Origin: Candidatus Syntropharchaeum sp.
GTDB lineage: Archaea; Halobacteriota; Syntropharchaeia; Alkanophagales; Methanospirareceae
Direction of reading: 5' to 3'
Assembly (NCBI GenBank): GCA_016782355.1
Contig: JADHYP010000086.1
Location: 1-5,945, forward strand
DNA length: 5,945 nucleotides
Shown here: positions 1 to 5,251 of the stretch, one piece after another
How the letters are laid out: each line of letters opens with the position of its first letter
Numbering within the stretch: the first letter of the stretch is position 1
Notes under the pieces: generated by a model
The model's database searches: none
Told to the model about the DNA's origin: nothing
Seen by the model: only the letters and a program-made list of their open reading frames with translations
Position numbers and translations under genes: made by a program

Positions 1-1167
1 AGACTGGACGAAGACGAGGTGCTGAGCGACGTTTATGTCAAAGGGGAGATTTCCAATCTCAGCCAGCCTACTTCCGGTCATTTATACTTCACGCTAAAGG
101 ATGAATTTTCAGAGTTACGATGTGTGATGTTCAGGGAAAAAAACCGCAAATTGAAGTTCGTTCCCGAGAATGGAATGAGTGTGATAGTCCGGGGTCATAT
201 AAGCGTATATGAGAAGCAGGGAAAGTATCAGTTATACGTGGAGGAGATACAGGAGGAAGGGATAGGTGCGCTATACCGTGCGTTTGAGCAGTTAAAGAAG
301 AAGTTAAAGGAGGAGGGGTTGTTCGACATCGGGTATAAGAAGCCGATACCTGGTTTTCCATGCCGAATAGGCATTATCACCTCGCCAACCGGTGCTGTCA
401 TCCGCGACATGTTAAACATCACAAAGAGAAGATTCCCGCACGTGCATATTTTGCTGGCTCCGGTTGCAGTGCAGGGCGAAGAAGCGGCTTCGCAAATCGT
501 AAATGCTATCAGGTTGATGAACCGGGTTAATAAAGAGTTAATGAAAATAGACGTGCTGGTAGTGGGGCGAGGAGGCGGTTCGATAGAAGAGCTGTGGGCT
601 TTTAACGAAGAAGCAGTCGCAAGAGCGATTTTCTCATCTGTGATTCCTGTAATATCCGCGGTGGGGCACGAAACAGACTTCACTATTGCGGATTTCGTTG
701 CTGACCGGCGAGCGGCGACACCGTCAGAAGCGGCGGAGTTTGTCGTGCCGGATAAGCGAGAGATAGAGAAGAACCTGAGTTCTCTGGAGTTGAGGATGCG
801 GCAGAATGTGTTTAAAGCGATTGAATACCATAGGAAGCGGTTAGAAAGCATAGAAAAGAGTATTTTGTTTAAAAAGCCCACGGAGCGGATAAACCAATAC
901 CGGCAGACGGTGGACGAAATAAAGAGGAATATGCTCGCAGAGATTACGCATCTCGTGGCGTTACATAGGAAAAGCCTGCAAGCCCTTTCTGGCAAACTGG
1001 ACGCTTTAAGTCCGCTGGCAATCCTCGAGCGCGGGTATAGTATATGCTTGAAGGAAGAGCGAGTGGTGAGGAGTGTGGAGGAAATCTCGGTTGGTGACGC
1101 GGTAAAGATATTATTTAAGGATGGAGAGGCGACTTCAGAAGTGAGGGAGAAGGGTAAGAGGGCATGA
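1..1167 (+). CDS. xseA: Exodeoxyribonuclease VII large subunit XseA (5' end cut by window)
   Basis: This is the large catalytic subunit of exonuclease VII, which with small XseB subunits degrades single-stranded DNA from both ends to oligonucleotides. The frame is open from base 1. A GTG at 19 could be read as a start, but the six codons before it (RLDEDE) continue the family's N-terminal OB-fold, so the true start lies upstream. Numbering from base 1: OB-fold about 1-90 (VKGEISN, SGHLYFTLKD, RCVMFR); catalytic core about 115-250 with RIGIITSPTGAVIRD, VVGRGGGSIEELWAFN, AVGHETDFTIADFVAD and RAATPSEAAE; a long helical, coiled-coil-like stretch; and the conserved C-terminal LSPLAILERGYS segment. 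Candidate catalytic residues by analogy with E. coli are D136, R190, H223 and D226. The gene ends TGA with an in-frame TAG directly after. No xseB follows it here. The family is mainly bacterial, so its archaeal setting suggests past transfer. Confidence 0.95.
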   Translation, partial: RLDEDEVLSDVYVKGEISNLSQPTSGHLYFTLKDEFSELRCVMFREKNRKLKFVPENGMSVIVRGHISVYEKQGKYQLYVEEIQEEGIGALYRAFEQLKKKLKEEGLFDIGYKKPIPGFPCRIGIITSPTGAVIRDMLNITKRRFPHVHILLAPVAVQGEEAASQIVNAIRLMNRVNKELMKIDVLVVGRGGGSIEELWAFNEEAVARAIFSSVIPVISAVGHETDFTIADFVADRRAATPSEAAEFVVPDKREIEKNLSSLELRMRQNVFKAIEYHRKRLESIEKSILFKKPTERINQYRQTVDEIKRNMLAEITHLVALHRKSLQALSGKLDALSPLAILERGYSICLKEERVVRSVEEISVGDAVKILFKDGEATSEVREKGKRA

Positions 1168-1216
1168 TAGGACGGACATTAATTTTTTGATATTAAATTT
1201 TAGGAAGAGGTTGGAA
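1168..1216. terminator. Convergent intergenic gap with T-rich stretch
   Basis: This 49-bp gap separates xseA (+) from the TraB-family gene (-), whose 3' ends face each other. It is AT-rich and has a run of six T on the plus strand around 1183-1188. That would suit an archaeal T-tract terminator for xseA. No strong hairpin was found. The role is inferred from position and base composition only. Confidence 0.35.
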
Positions 1217-2512
1217 TTAAATAAAAACTGCTTTCAAACCAATCCATATATCCTGTATATTTATACCTAACTCATGCAACACAACAATCCCGCCTATCCA
1301 GAATCCGAGAGCGCTTCCTACATTTGCCAGCGCCGCTACAAGGACGACTTTAAACAGCCGGTTTCTCATCAATTCTCGCAACGATTCCACGTTCAACATG
1401 CTCCGTGCATCTTCCAACGTTGGCTTTCGAAAATGCGCTTCTGTCAAGCCCGCAAACCAACCCGCGGCTAAAAAGGGATTCAAAGAAGTAAGCCAGGACA
1501 CGGAAAAAGCGGTAAGCGCGGAAAGAGGATGCCCTCTCGCTATCACAACACCTCCCGCGGACAAAACGGCGTTTATTATAAACCACAAAAGAAACGCTCT
1601 AAGAAGAACACTAAAAGGTATGCTCGAGAAAAATACCGCTAAAAGAACAATCACGAGAGCTACGCCCAACCCAATCCCCAACAAATTCTTTATATTTATA
1701 CCAACCCGCCTCTTAGGAAGCGAGCATAACGACTCCTTCGGCGGTATCAATTCCGGATGGCTGAGAAGGTTCTTTATCCCTGCGACATGCCCGGCACCAA
1801 CTACCGCAACTATTTTTCTCCGCGAAGCTTGCGAACCGTTTTTGGTCAAACTTTTTTTAAAAGTTTGTTGGTCAAGCTCCAGCAAACTCCCCGCAATATA
1901 TGCATCTCGCTCATCCAGAAGTGCCGTTGCGGCACCCGGTGAAAACTCCCTCAGTTCTTCCATCAACTGCGTTACTACGTCATCATCCGTTATTCTATCG
2001 AGCTCTATTTCCTTATTCGCACCTATACCTCCAATCGTTAGCTTCTCATTCTCTTTCCCCGTGTCGCCTTTTCCCATGCTACCTATACTGGTAATCGCGA
2101 AAACGATTGAAAAAATCATCTTTAGCTTCTCAAAAAACCGCATATTCTTCCAGAACCGCTGCATCGTTACTTGAATGGGACGGTCAACTAACGCAATCTC
2201 GCAACCCCTTTCCTCTGCTTTCTTTATCGCCGCCATCATATCTGCACCGGGTTCAATGCCCAACTCCGCACCCATTTTACGCTGCACGTATGCAAGCAGC
2301 CAATGAGTAAGTATTAAAAATGGATTGCCACCACCTATCACTTCTTTAATCGAAAAATCGGCCACGTTTCCTTTTAAAGCATTATATCTGTCTTCGCATA
2401 ACTCAACGGCAACCACGTCCGGCTCTTCTCTGTCTATTACCGCCTCTACCTCTTTCACGCTTCTCTCTAATATGTGCCCCGTCCCTACCAGGATTATACT
2501 ATTTTGTTCCAT
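1217..2512 (-). CDS. TraB/PrgY-family membrane protein
   Basis: This is a 431-aa member of the TraB/PrgY (pheromone shutdown-related) family, distantly related to TIKI-type putative metalloproteases. The archaeal function is unknown. The N-terminal soluble domain shows GTGH (10-13), VAVELCEDRY with E37, the AIKKAEERG..IALVDRPI segment (95-113), LLDERDAYIA (198-207) and a second Gly/His motif, VVGAGHVAGI (237-246). Hydrophobic membrane segments follow at about 276-297, 303-325, 332-354 and 388-415, so the C-terminal half is probably embedded in the cytoplasmic membrane. The ATG at 2510-2512 fits because GTGH normally sits close to the N-terminus. It overlaps the end of aRF1 by 14 nt, with GAGG just ahead, which suggests coupled translation. 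Residues about 212-229, between the DERD and VVGAGH motifs, are encoded by a palindromic repeat and look like an insertion relative to the family. Confidence 0.85.
   Translation of the reverse strand: MEQNSIILVGTGHILERSVKEVEAVIDREEPDVVAVELCEDRYNALKGNVADFSIKEVIGGGNPFLILTHWLLAYVQRKMGAELGIEPGADMMAAIKKAEERGCEIALVDRPIQVTMQRFWKNMRFFEKLKMIFSIVFAITSIGSMGKGDTGKENEKLTIGGIGANKEIELDRITDDDVVTQLMEELREFSPGAATALLDERDAYIAGSLLELDQQTFKKSLTKNGSQASRRKIVAVVGAGHVAGIKNLLSHPELIPPKESLCSLPKRRVGINIKNLLGIGLGVALVIVLLAVFFSSIPFSVLLRAFLLWFIINAVLSAGGVVIARGHPLSALTAFSVSWLTSLNPFLAAGWFAGLTEAHFRKPTLEDARSMLNVESLRELMRNRLFKVVLVAALANVGSALGFWIGGIVVLHELGINIQDIWIGLKAVFI
1824..1880 (-). repeat. In-frame nested palindromic element inside the TraB-family gene
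   Basis: The core, 1847-1867, is a perfect inverted repeat: CAAACTTTT, a 3-nt loop, then AAAAGTTTG. Outer arms GAAGCTTG (1824-1831) and CAAGCTCC (1873-1880) pair at 7 of 8 positions, and ACC (1835-1837) can pair with GGT (1870-1872). The whole is 57 bp, exactly 19 codons, so the reading frame is kept. It encodes a lysine- and polar-rich stretch (DQQTFKKSLTKNGSQA). The core and one flank match, on the other strand, the first hairpin of the element downstream of ruvC. This indicates a dispersed repeat rather than chance. Confidence 0.7.
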
Positions 2513-3596
2513 ACCTCAATATAGCAGCAACGCCACCAAATGCACGTTTTAACTGCGCTCCTTCCTCGAACTCCGACGATATGATTTCCACGTCGGCGCC
2601 TATCTCCTCCGCCTTCTCCAGTAAATCGTGCATTAGTTCCGTACCGAGCTCCTCGGAAAACAGAAGCGTGCCAACGGCACCAGTTTCCAATTTCCTTCTC
2701 ACTTCTTCCTCTCCGTATGCAATCATACTCTCGTTATTTGCCAATATCGTCATGAACCGCGCCATGAGCTTCTTCTCTCGCATCAAATCCAGCCCTTCAA
2801 GCACGTCTCCCGCCTTGTCCACGAGCTCAAAAAGACCGGATTCATCCGTATAGGCTACGTCAAAAGCGCCGAGAATCTTTTTTTGCAGCTCGTAATGCAA
2901 GTAAGACCCTTTTATAAATTCATCCTTCGTTGGGCTTGGTCCACCTATCAATATGCCCTGGGAGTCTTCTATTTGAAGTAAAATTCGTGTTGCATGCTCG
3001 CCTATTCGCTTATAAAAATCTTCTGTCGCAATCTCTCGCAACCTTTGAAATCGCAGTGCCGACTGCCCTCCTTTTCTTATCTTCCCCGGAACTGAAGAGG
3101 TGAGATGTTTCATTGCCGTCACCACCTTCCCGGTCAAGATGCCGATCGTTGCTTCTCTTTTGTCAAGCACGAGCAAGCCGTATTTTTCGCGCTCCTCCAC
3201 CATCTCCGCCAGCGGCTCGAGGAAGAAGCTCGAATCACAATGGTAGATATAAGAAAGAATTTTTTCCGGTGGCTCCACGATGAACGTTTCTATATCCGTC
3301 TTGTATCCACCCTTCGCTACCGCACCACAGAAGATAACCACGCCATTTTCTCCTGCACGCACATACTTCAGCTTGGATAGAAGTGAATCTAAAGAGCTTT
3401 GAACGTTAGTACGAGTGGATTTGCTTTTTATGTTCATCGCTTGCCCGTATTCCTCGCGGAGATGAGAAGTAACGTCAGATATTTGTTTATCAGGCGGAAT
3501 GTAAACTGACACGAGCTCAGTTCCTCTGCCACTCTTTTCCCTCAGTTCTTCCAATACCTTCTTGAATTCATATTTATTTATCTGGTCCATAAGCAT
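2499..3596 (-). CDS. prf1: Peptide chain release factor 1 (aRF1), lacking the mini-domain
   Basis: This is the class 1 release factor of archaea (eRF1 family), which recognises stop codons and triggers peptide release on the ribosome. The N-terminal decoding domain carries NIKS (55-58) and the YxCxxxF motif as YHCDSSF (118-124). The middle domain carries GGQ (176-178) in KIRKGGQSALRFQRLRE, the peptidyl-tRNA hydrolysis motif. The C-terminal domain ends with the typical FGGVAAILRY. Archaeal members are usually somewhat over 400 aa; this one is 365. The sequence runs from LLFSEEL (311-317) directly to the EKAEEIGADVEIIS helix-strand (327-340), so the usual insertion with two CxxC zinc motifs is missing. 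The start may be the ATG at 3596 or the in-frame ATG at 3590; a GAGG at 3602-3605 suits either. The stop is TAG, inside the TraB-family gene start. GGQ plus NIKS excludes Pelota. Confidence 0.95.
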   Translation of the reverse strand: MLMDQINKYEFKKVLEELREKSGRGTELVSVYIPPDKQISDVTSHLREEYGQAMNIKSKSTRTNVQSSLDSLLSKLKYVRAGENGVVIFCGAVAKGGYKTDIETFIVEPPEKILSYIYHCDSSFFLEPLAEMVEEREKYGLLVLDKREATIGILTGKVVTAMKHLTSSVPGKIRKGGQSALRFQRLREIATEDFYKRIGEHATRILLQIEDSQGILIGGPSPTKDEFIKGSYLHYELQKKILGAFDVAYTDESGLFELVDKAGDVLEGLDLMREKKLMARFMTILANNESMIAYGEEEVRRKLETGAVGTLLFSEELGTELMHDLLEKAEEIGADVEIISSEFEEGAQLKRAFGGVAAILRYGTK

Positions 3597-3601
3597 CCTT
3601 T

Positions 3602-3605
3602 CCTC
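3602..3605 (-). promoter_or_regulatory. Shine-Dalgarno-like GAGG of aRF1
   Basis: On the minus strand GAGG lies 5 nt before the ATG at 3596 and 11 nt before the ATG at 3590. This slightly favours the first. A weak TATA-like stretch (CTTTAAAAAAG) lies just upstream, around 3620-3630. I see no T-tract terminator between the tRNA and this gene, so read-through from upstream is likely. Confidence 0.4.
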
Positions 3606-3643
3606 TTTGATAACACTTTCTTTTTTAAAGTCTTGAAGTTTTA

Positions 3644-3714
3644 TGCGGCAGCCGGGGCTCGAACCCGGGTTACAGGCTTGGGAAGCCAGTGTCCTACCGC
3701 TAGACTACTGCCGC
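3644..3714 (-). tRNA. tRNA-Gly (anticodon CCC)
   Basis: The minus strand folds as a 71-nt cloverleaf. The acceptor stem GCGGCAG pairs perfectly with CTGCCGC. The D stem is GTCT/GGAC with loop AGCGGTA. The anticodon loop is TTCCCAA, giving anticodon CCC for GGG codons. The variable loop has only 4 nt (TAAC). The T arm is CCGGG-TTCGAGC-CCCGG, fully paired. The discriminator is A73, as in archaeal and eukaryotic tRNA-Gly, and CCA is not encoded. One flaw is a T-T mismatch at 28-42 in the anticodon stem. The first 15 nt overlap the end of rpoL on the same strand, with the rpoL stop TAG at tRNA nt 13-15. It sits between rpoL and aRF1 and is probably cut from their shared transcript. No intron is seen. 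Confidence 0.96.
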
Positions 3715-3990
3715 TTTGTATTTTCGCTCAAACTCCTCAAAGTCAGATGCAAGAGAAGCAGCAGCCGACTTCACCGCCTCTATCGGGTCTCCCTCCTTCA
3801 TCTTCACGTACAAAACGGGATTGCTCATCAGCGTATGTTTGATATTATAGGTCGCGAGATCCACCTTTTCATTCTCCAATAGCTTTGACGTTAGCGGCGC
3901 TAAAAGAGTATGGTCTTCTCCTTCTATCTCTATCCGCACCTCCTTTTCTTTATTCTCCAGTATCTTTACCTTCTTATTTTCCTTTTCCAT
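3700..3990 (-). CDS. rpoL: DNA-directed RNA polymerase subunit L (RpoL)
   Basis: This 96-aa protein is the archaeal counterpart of eukaryotic Rpb11/AC19 and the N-terminal half of bacterial alpha. It pairs with subunit D to start RNA polymerase assembly. Recognisable parts are IEIEGEDHTLLAPL (20-33), the LATYNIKHTLMSNPVLYVK region (45-63) and GDPIEAVKSAA (67-77), followed by a charged C-terminal helix. The family signature normally reads HTLxN; here residue 31 is Ala instead of Asn. The usual HPL is HTL at 52-54. The start ATG lies 3 nt after the csl4 stop, with GAGG spanning that gap, so translation is probably coupled. The last codons (GCG GCA GTA GTC TAG) are also nt 1-15 of tRNA-Gly, so the C-terminal residues AAVV are dictated by the tRNA sequence. 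Confidence 0.93.
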   Translation of the reverse strand: MEKENKKVKILENKEKEVRIEIEGEDHTLLAPLTSKLLENEKVDLATYNIKHTLMSNPVLYVKMKEGDPIEAVKSAAASLASDFEEFERKYKAAVV

Positions 3991-3993
3991 CCT

Positions 3994-4557
3994 CTACACC
4001 ACGCCCTTACCATAATCCTCCGATATTTTTCTTGCTTCCACCCTCTTACACCTTCCACATGCCAGTGCATTCCCTTTCATCTCCAGGTCGCATTTGCATT
4101 TCATGCACATCGCTTTTATCACGCCTAAATCGCGCTCTTCCGTGCTAAGTCGCAATGTTTTTGCATCTATCACTTTCGCCTTTACCACGTCAAGATAACC
4201 AAACTCCTGCTGCAATTCACTTACATACCCTTTTTTTACGTTTGATATGTGAATAACGCCCTGAGTGGGTGCAGCAATTTCTCGCTTCTCCTTCCCTTTC
4301 ACGCACGCTATACTCACGACGGCAACGGTGTCTCTTATATCCTCTATTCTGCCTATAACTACGTCACCTTCTTTAAGCATTGGCGGCGTTTCCACCGCGG
4401 GCAGAATGTTTATAACCCTTTTATCAGTTATGCTAATTTCCCCTATCTGTGTGGCATATAAATTCCCTCCTTCGTCGTACACACCCTTCCCCAGCGTAAA
4501 TTCCTCGGAAGTGCCTAAGAAATCCCCGGGAACTGCGAATCTTTTATCTTTTTCCAT
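3994..4557 (-). CDS. csl4: Exosome subunit Csl4 (S1 and zinc-ribbon RNA-binding cap)
   Basis: Csl4 is a cap subunit of the archaeal RNA exosome, which degrades and tails RNA 3' ends in the cytoplasm. The 187-aa protein has the three expected parts. The N-terminal domain includes VPGDFLGTSEEF (9-20) and GKGVYDEGGNLYAT (23-36). The S1-type OB domain spans about 62-140 (LKEGDVVIGRIEDIRDTVAVVSI to LRLSTEERDLG). The C-terminal zinc ribbon has C151-x2-C154 and C167-x2-C170, all four cysteines present. The start ATG has a good Shine-Dalgarno (AGGAG, 8 nt upstream). It is the first gene of the run that continues with rpoL, tRNA-Gly and aRF1. Linkage of csl4 and rpoL is, from memory, common in archaea. 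The stop is TAG. Confidence 0.93.
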   Translation of the reverse strand: MEKDKRFAVPGDFLGTSEEFTLGKGVYDEGGNLYATQIGEISITDKRVINILPAVETPPMLKEGDVVIGRIEDIRDTVAVVSIACVKGKEKREIAAPTQGVIHISNVKKGYVSELQQEFGYLDVVKAKVIDAKTLRLSTEERDLGVIKAMCMKCKCDLEMKGNALACGRCKRVEARKISEDYGKGVV

Positions 4558-4647
4558 TTACTTTTCTCCTCTCTCTCTCTCTTTCTCTCCCTTCCTCTAT
4601 TCTTTTTCTCCCCTTCTATTATTTTATTCCTTCTCTATTTATTATTT
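4558..4647. promoter_or_regulatory. Divergent promoter region between csl4 and ruvC
   Basis: This 90-bp gap holds the start regions of two divergent genes. An AT-rich box at about 4617-4628 (TATTATTTTATT on plus, AATAAAATAATA on minus) could act as a TATA element both ways. It is centred about 25 bp before the ruvC ATG, which would suit a leaderless ruvC message; I see no Shine-Dalgarno for ruvC. For csl4 the same box would give a leader of about 40 nt, containing its AGGAG (4566-4570). Promoter calls are by eye and position only. Confidence 0.5.
4561..4598. repeat. 38-nt uninterrupted polypyrimidine/polypurine tract with CT repeats
   Basis: Every base from 4561 to 4598 on the plus strand is C or T, with a (CT)n core at about 4570-4582. 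After one A at 4599 the pyrimidine run goes on to 4617. On the minus strand it would give csl4 a purine-only leader containing GA repeats and the AGGAG ribosome-binding site. It is a simple-sequence tract with potential for triplex or slippage; any regulatory role is inference. Confidence 0.75.
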
Positions 4648-5148
4648 ATGCGTGTAATCGGAATAGACCCTGGAACTGCGATAACAGGGTGGGGAGTTGT
4701 GGAGTTCAACCACGAAACGTTAAAATCAATTGATTTTGGGTATATAACGACGACCCCTGAGCAACCGGGGGCAGAGAGATTAAAAAAGATATACGAAGAT
4801 TTGCTTGCGGTGATAAAAAACACGACGCCTGATGACATGGCAATCGAGAAGATCTTTTTCAATATCAACGTGAAAACGGCGTTAAGCGTTGGTCAAGCAC
4901 GTGGGGTTTGCCTCTTAGCCGCTGCTATCGCTAACATACCTGCATACGAATATAACACCTCGGAGGTGAAAAGTATTATAACGGGATACGGCAGAGCGAC
5001 AAAGAGCGAAGTGGCGAGCAAAATAAAAGAACTGCTTCACCTGGAGGAAACGCCAAAGCCTGATGATGTCACCGATGCCCTCGCTATTGCTGCCACGCAT
5101 ATAATCCAGAAAGGTACTTGTAAAAACCACGAGATTCCACGAGATTAA
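4648..5148 (+). CDS. ruvC: Holliday-junction resolvase RuvC
   Basis: RuvC cuts Holliday junctions symmetrically at the end of homologous recombination. The 166-aa protein has the full family pattern: RVIGIDPGTAITGWG at the N-terminus with D7; AIEKIFFNINVKTALSVGQARGV (65-87) with E67; the YNTSEVKSIITGYGRATKSEV segment (102-122); and PDDVTDALAIAATH (138-151) with D140 and D143. The four acidic residues expected at the metal site are present, so it is probably active. Length is close to that of bacterial RuvC. The ATG directly follows an AT-rich stretch without a ribosome-binding site. The last residues (CKNHEIPRD) are encoded by the left arm of a downstream inverted repeat, so the C-terminus was probably reshaped by that element. 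No ruvA or ruvB is in the window. Most archaea use Hjc for this reaction, so a RuvC here is unusual. Confidence 0.95.
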   Translation: MRVIGIDPGTAITGWGVVEFNHETLKSIDFGYITTTPEQPGAERLKKIYEDLLAVIKNTTPDDMAIEKIFFNINVKTALSVGQARGVCLLAAAIANIPAYEYNTSEVKSIITGYGRATKSEVASKIKELLHLEETPKPDDVTDALAIAATHIIQKGTCKNHEIPRD

Positions 5149-5152
5149 CACT

Positions 5153-5175
5153 AAAACTTTTTAGAAAAAAGTTTT
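5153..5175. terminator. Hairpin A (10-bp perfect stem) in the ruvC downstream element
   Basis: AAAACTTTTT (5153-5162) pairs with AAAAAGTTTT (5166-5175) around a 3-nt loop, starting 4 nt after the ruvC stop. It could end transcription from ruvC and from the converging EMC6-like gene. However, no U-run follows on the plus strand and the stem is AT-rich. It is related in sequence to the palindrome at 1847-1867. Confidence 0.5.
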
Positions 5176-5181
5176 ATCAAA

Positions 5182-5210
5182 AACCAGTTTCTTTGGCCTA
5201 AAGAAAGGTT
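5182..5210. repeat. Hairpin B in the ruvC downstream element
   Basis: AACC (5182-5185), a 2-nt bulge and TTTCTTT (5188-5194) pair with AAAGAAA (5200-5206) and GGTT (5207-5210) across the 5-nt loop GGCCT. This gives 11 base pairs in total. It abuts the right outer arm exactly. Confidence 0.6.
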
Positions 5211-5251
5211 GTGTGAAAATCTGTGTAATCTGTGGTTATAAAAGGAGCTTT

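Larger units (their letters stand above)
5125..5237. repeat. Nested inverted-repeat element, three-way-junction-like, at the 3' end of ruvC
   Basis: Two 27-nt outer arms (5125-5151 and 5211-5237) are imperfect inverted copies. Each contains two AGATT units preceded by CAC, and they differ mainly by single-base indels. Between them lie two hairpins: A at 5153-5175 and B at 5182-5210. The arms close on both hairpins with almost no spare bases (1 nt before A, 6 nt between A and B, 0 nt after B). The left arm also contains a perfect tandem 10-mer, CCACGAGATT, at 5127-5136 and 5137-5146. It covers the last codons and stop of ruvC. Possible roles are a MITE/REP-like repeat, a transcription end structure or a structured RNA. 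Confidence 0.7.

Noticed and set aside
228..995. Long open frame (255 codons) on the minus strand opposite xseA
   Set aside because: It is antisense to a clear xseA with all family motifs; the translation shows no recognisable domain and looks like a codon-bias shadow.
1398..2174. Long open frame (258 codons) on the plus strand opposite the TraB-family gene
   Set aside because: It is antisense to a well-supported gene, serine/proline-rich without motifs, and has no start signal.
2499..2501. TAG stop codons of aRF1, rpoL and csl4 considered as possible pyrrolysine codons
   Set aside because: Each protein ends at its family's expected C-terminus or has no conserved extension, so TAG acts as a normal stop here.
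3616..3643. Possible third, decayed copy of the ACTTT...AAAGT palindrome between tRNA-Gly and aRF1, followed by GTTATCAAA
   Set aside because: There is only a 5-bp stem and partial flank similarity to hairpin A; too weak in an AT-rich stretch to call.
4265..4657. Plus-strand frame of 130 codons over csl4 and the polypyrimidine tract
   Set aside because: It is a shadow of csl4 extended by the Ser/Phe/Leu-coding CT tract; no domain features.
5127..5146. Tandem CCACGAGATT repeats considered as the start of a CRISPR array
   Set aside because: Only two abutting 10-mers without spacers; better explained as part of the inverted-repeat arm.
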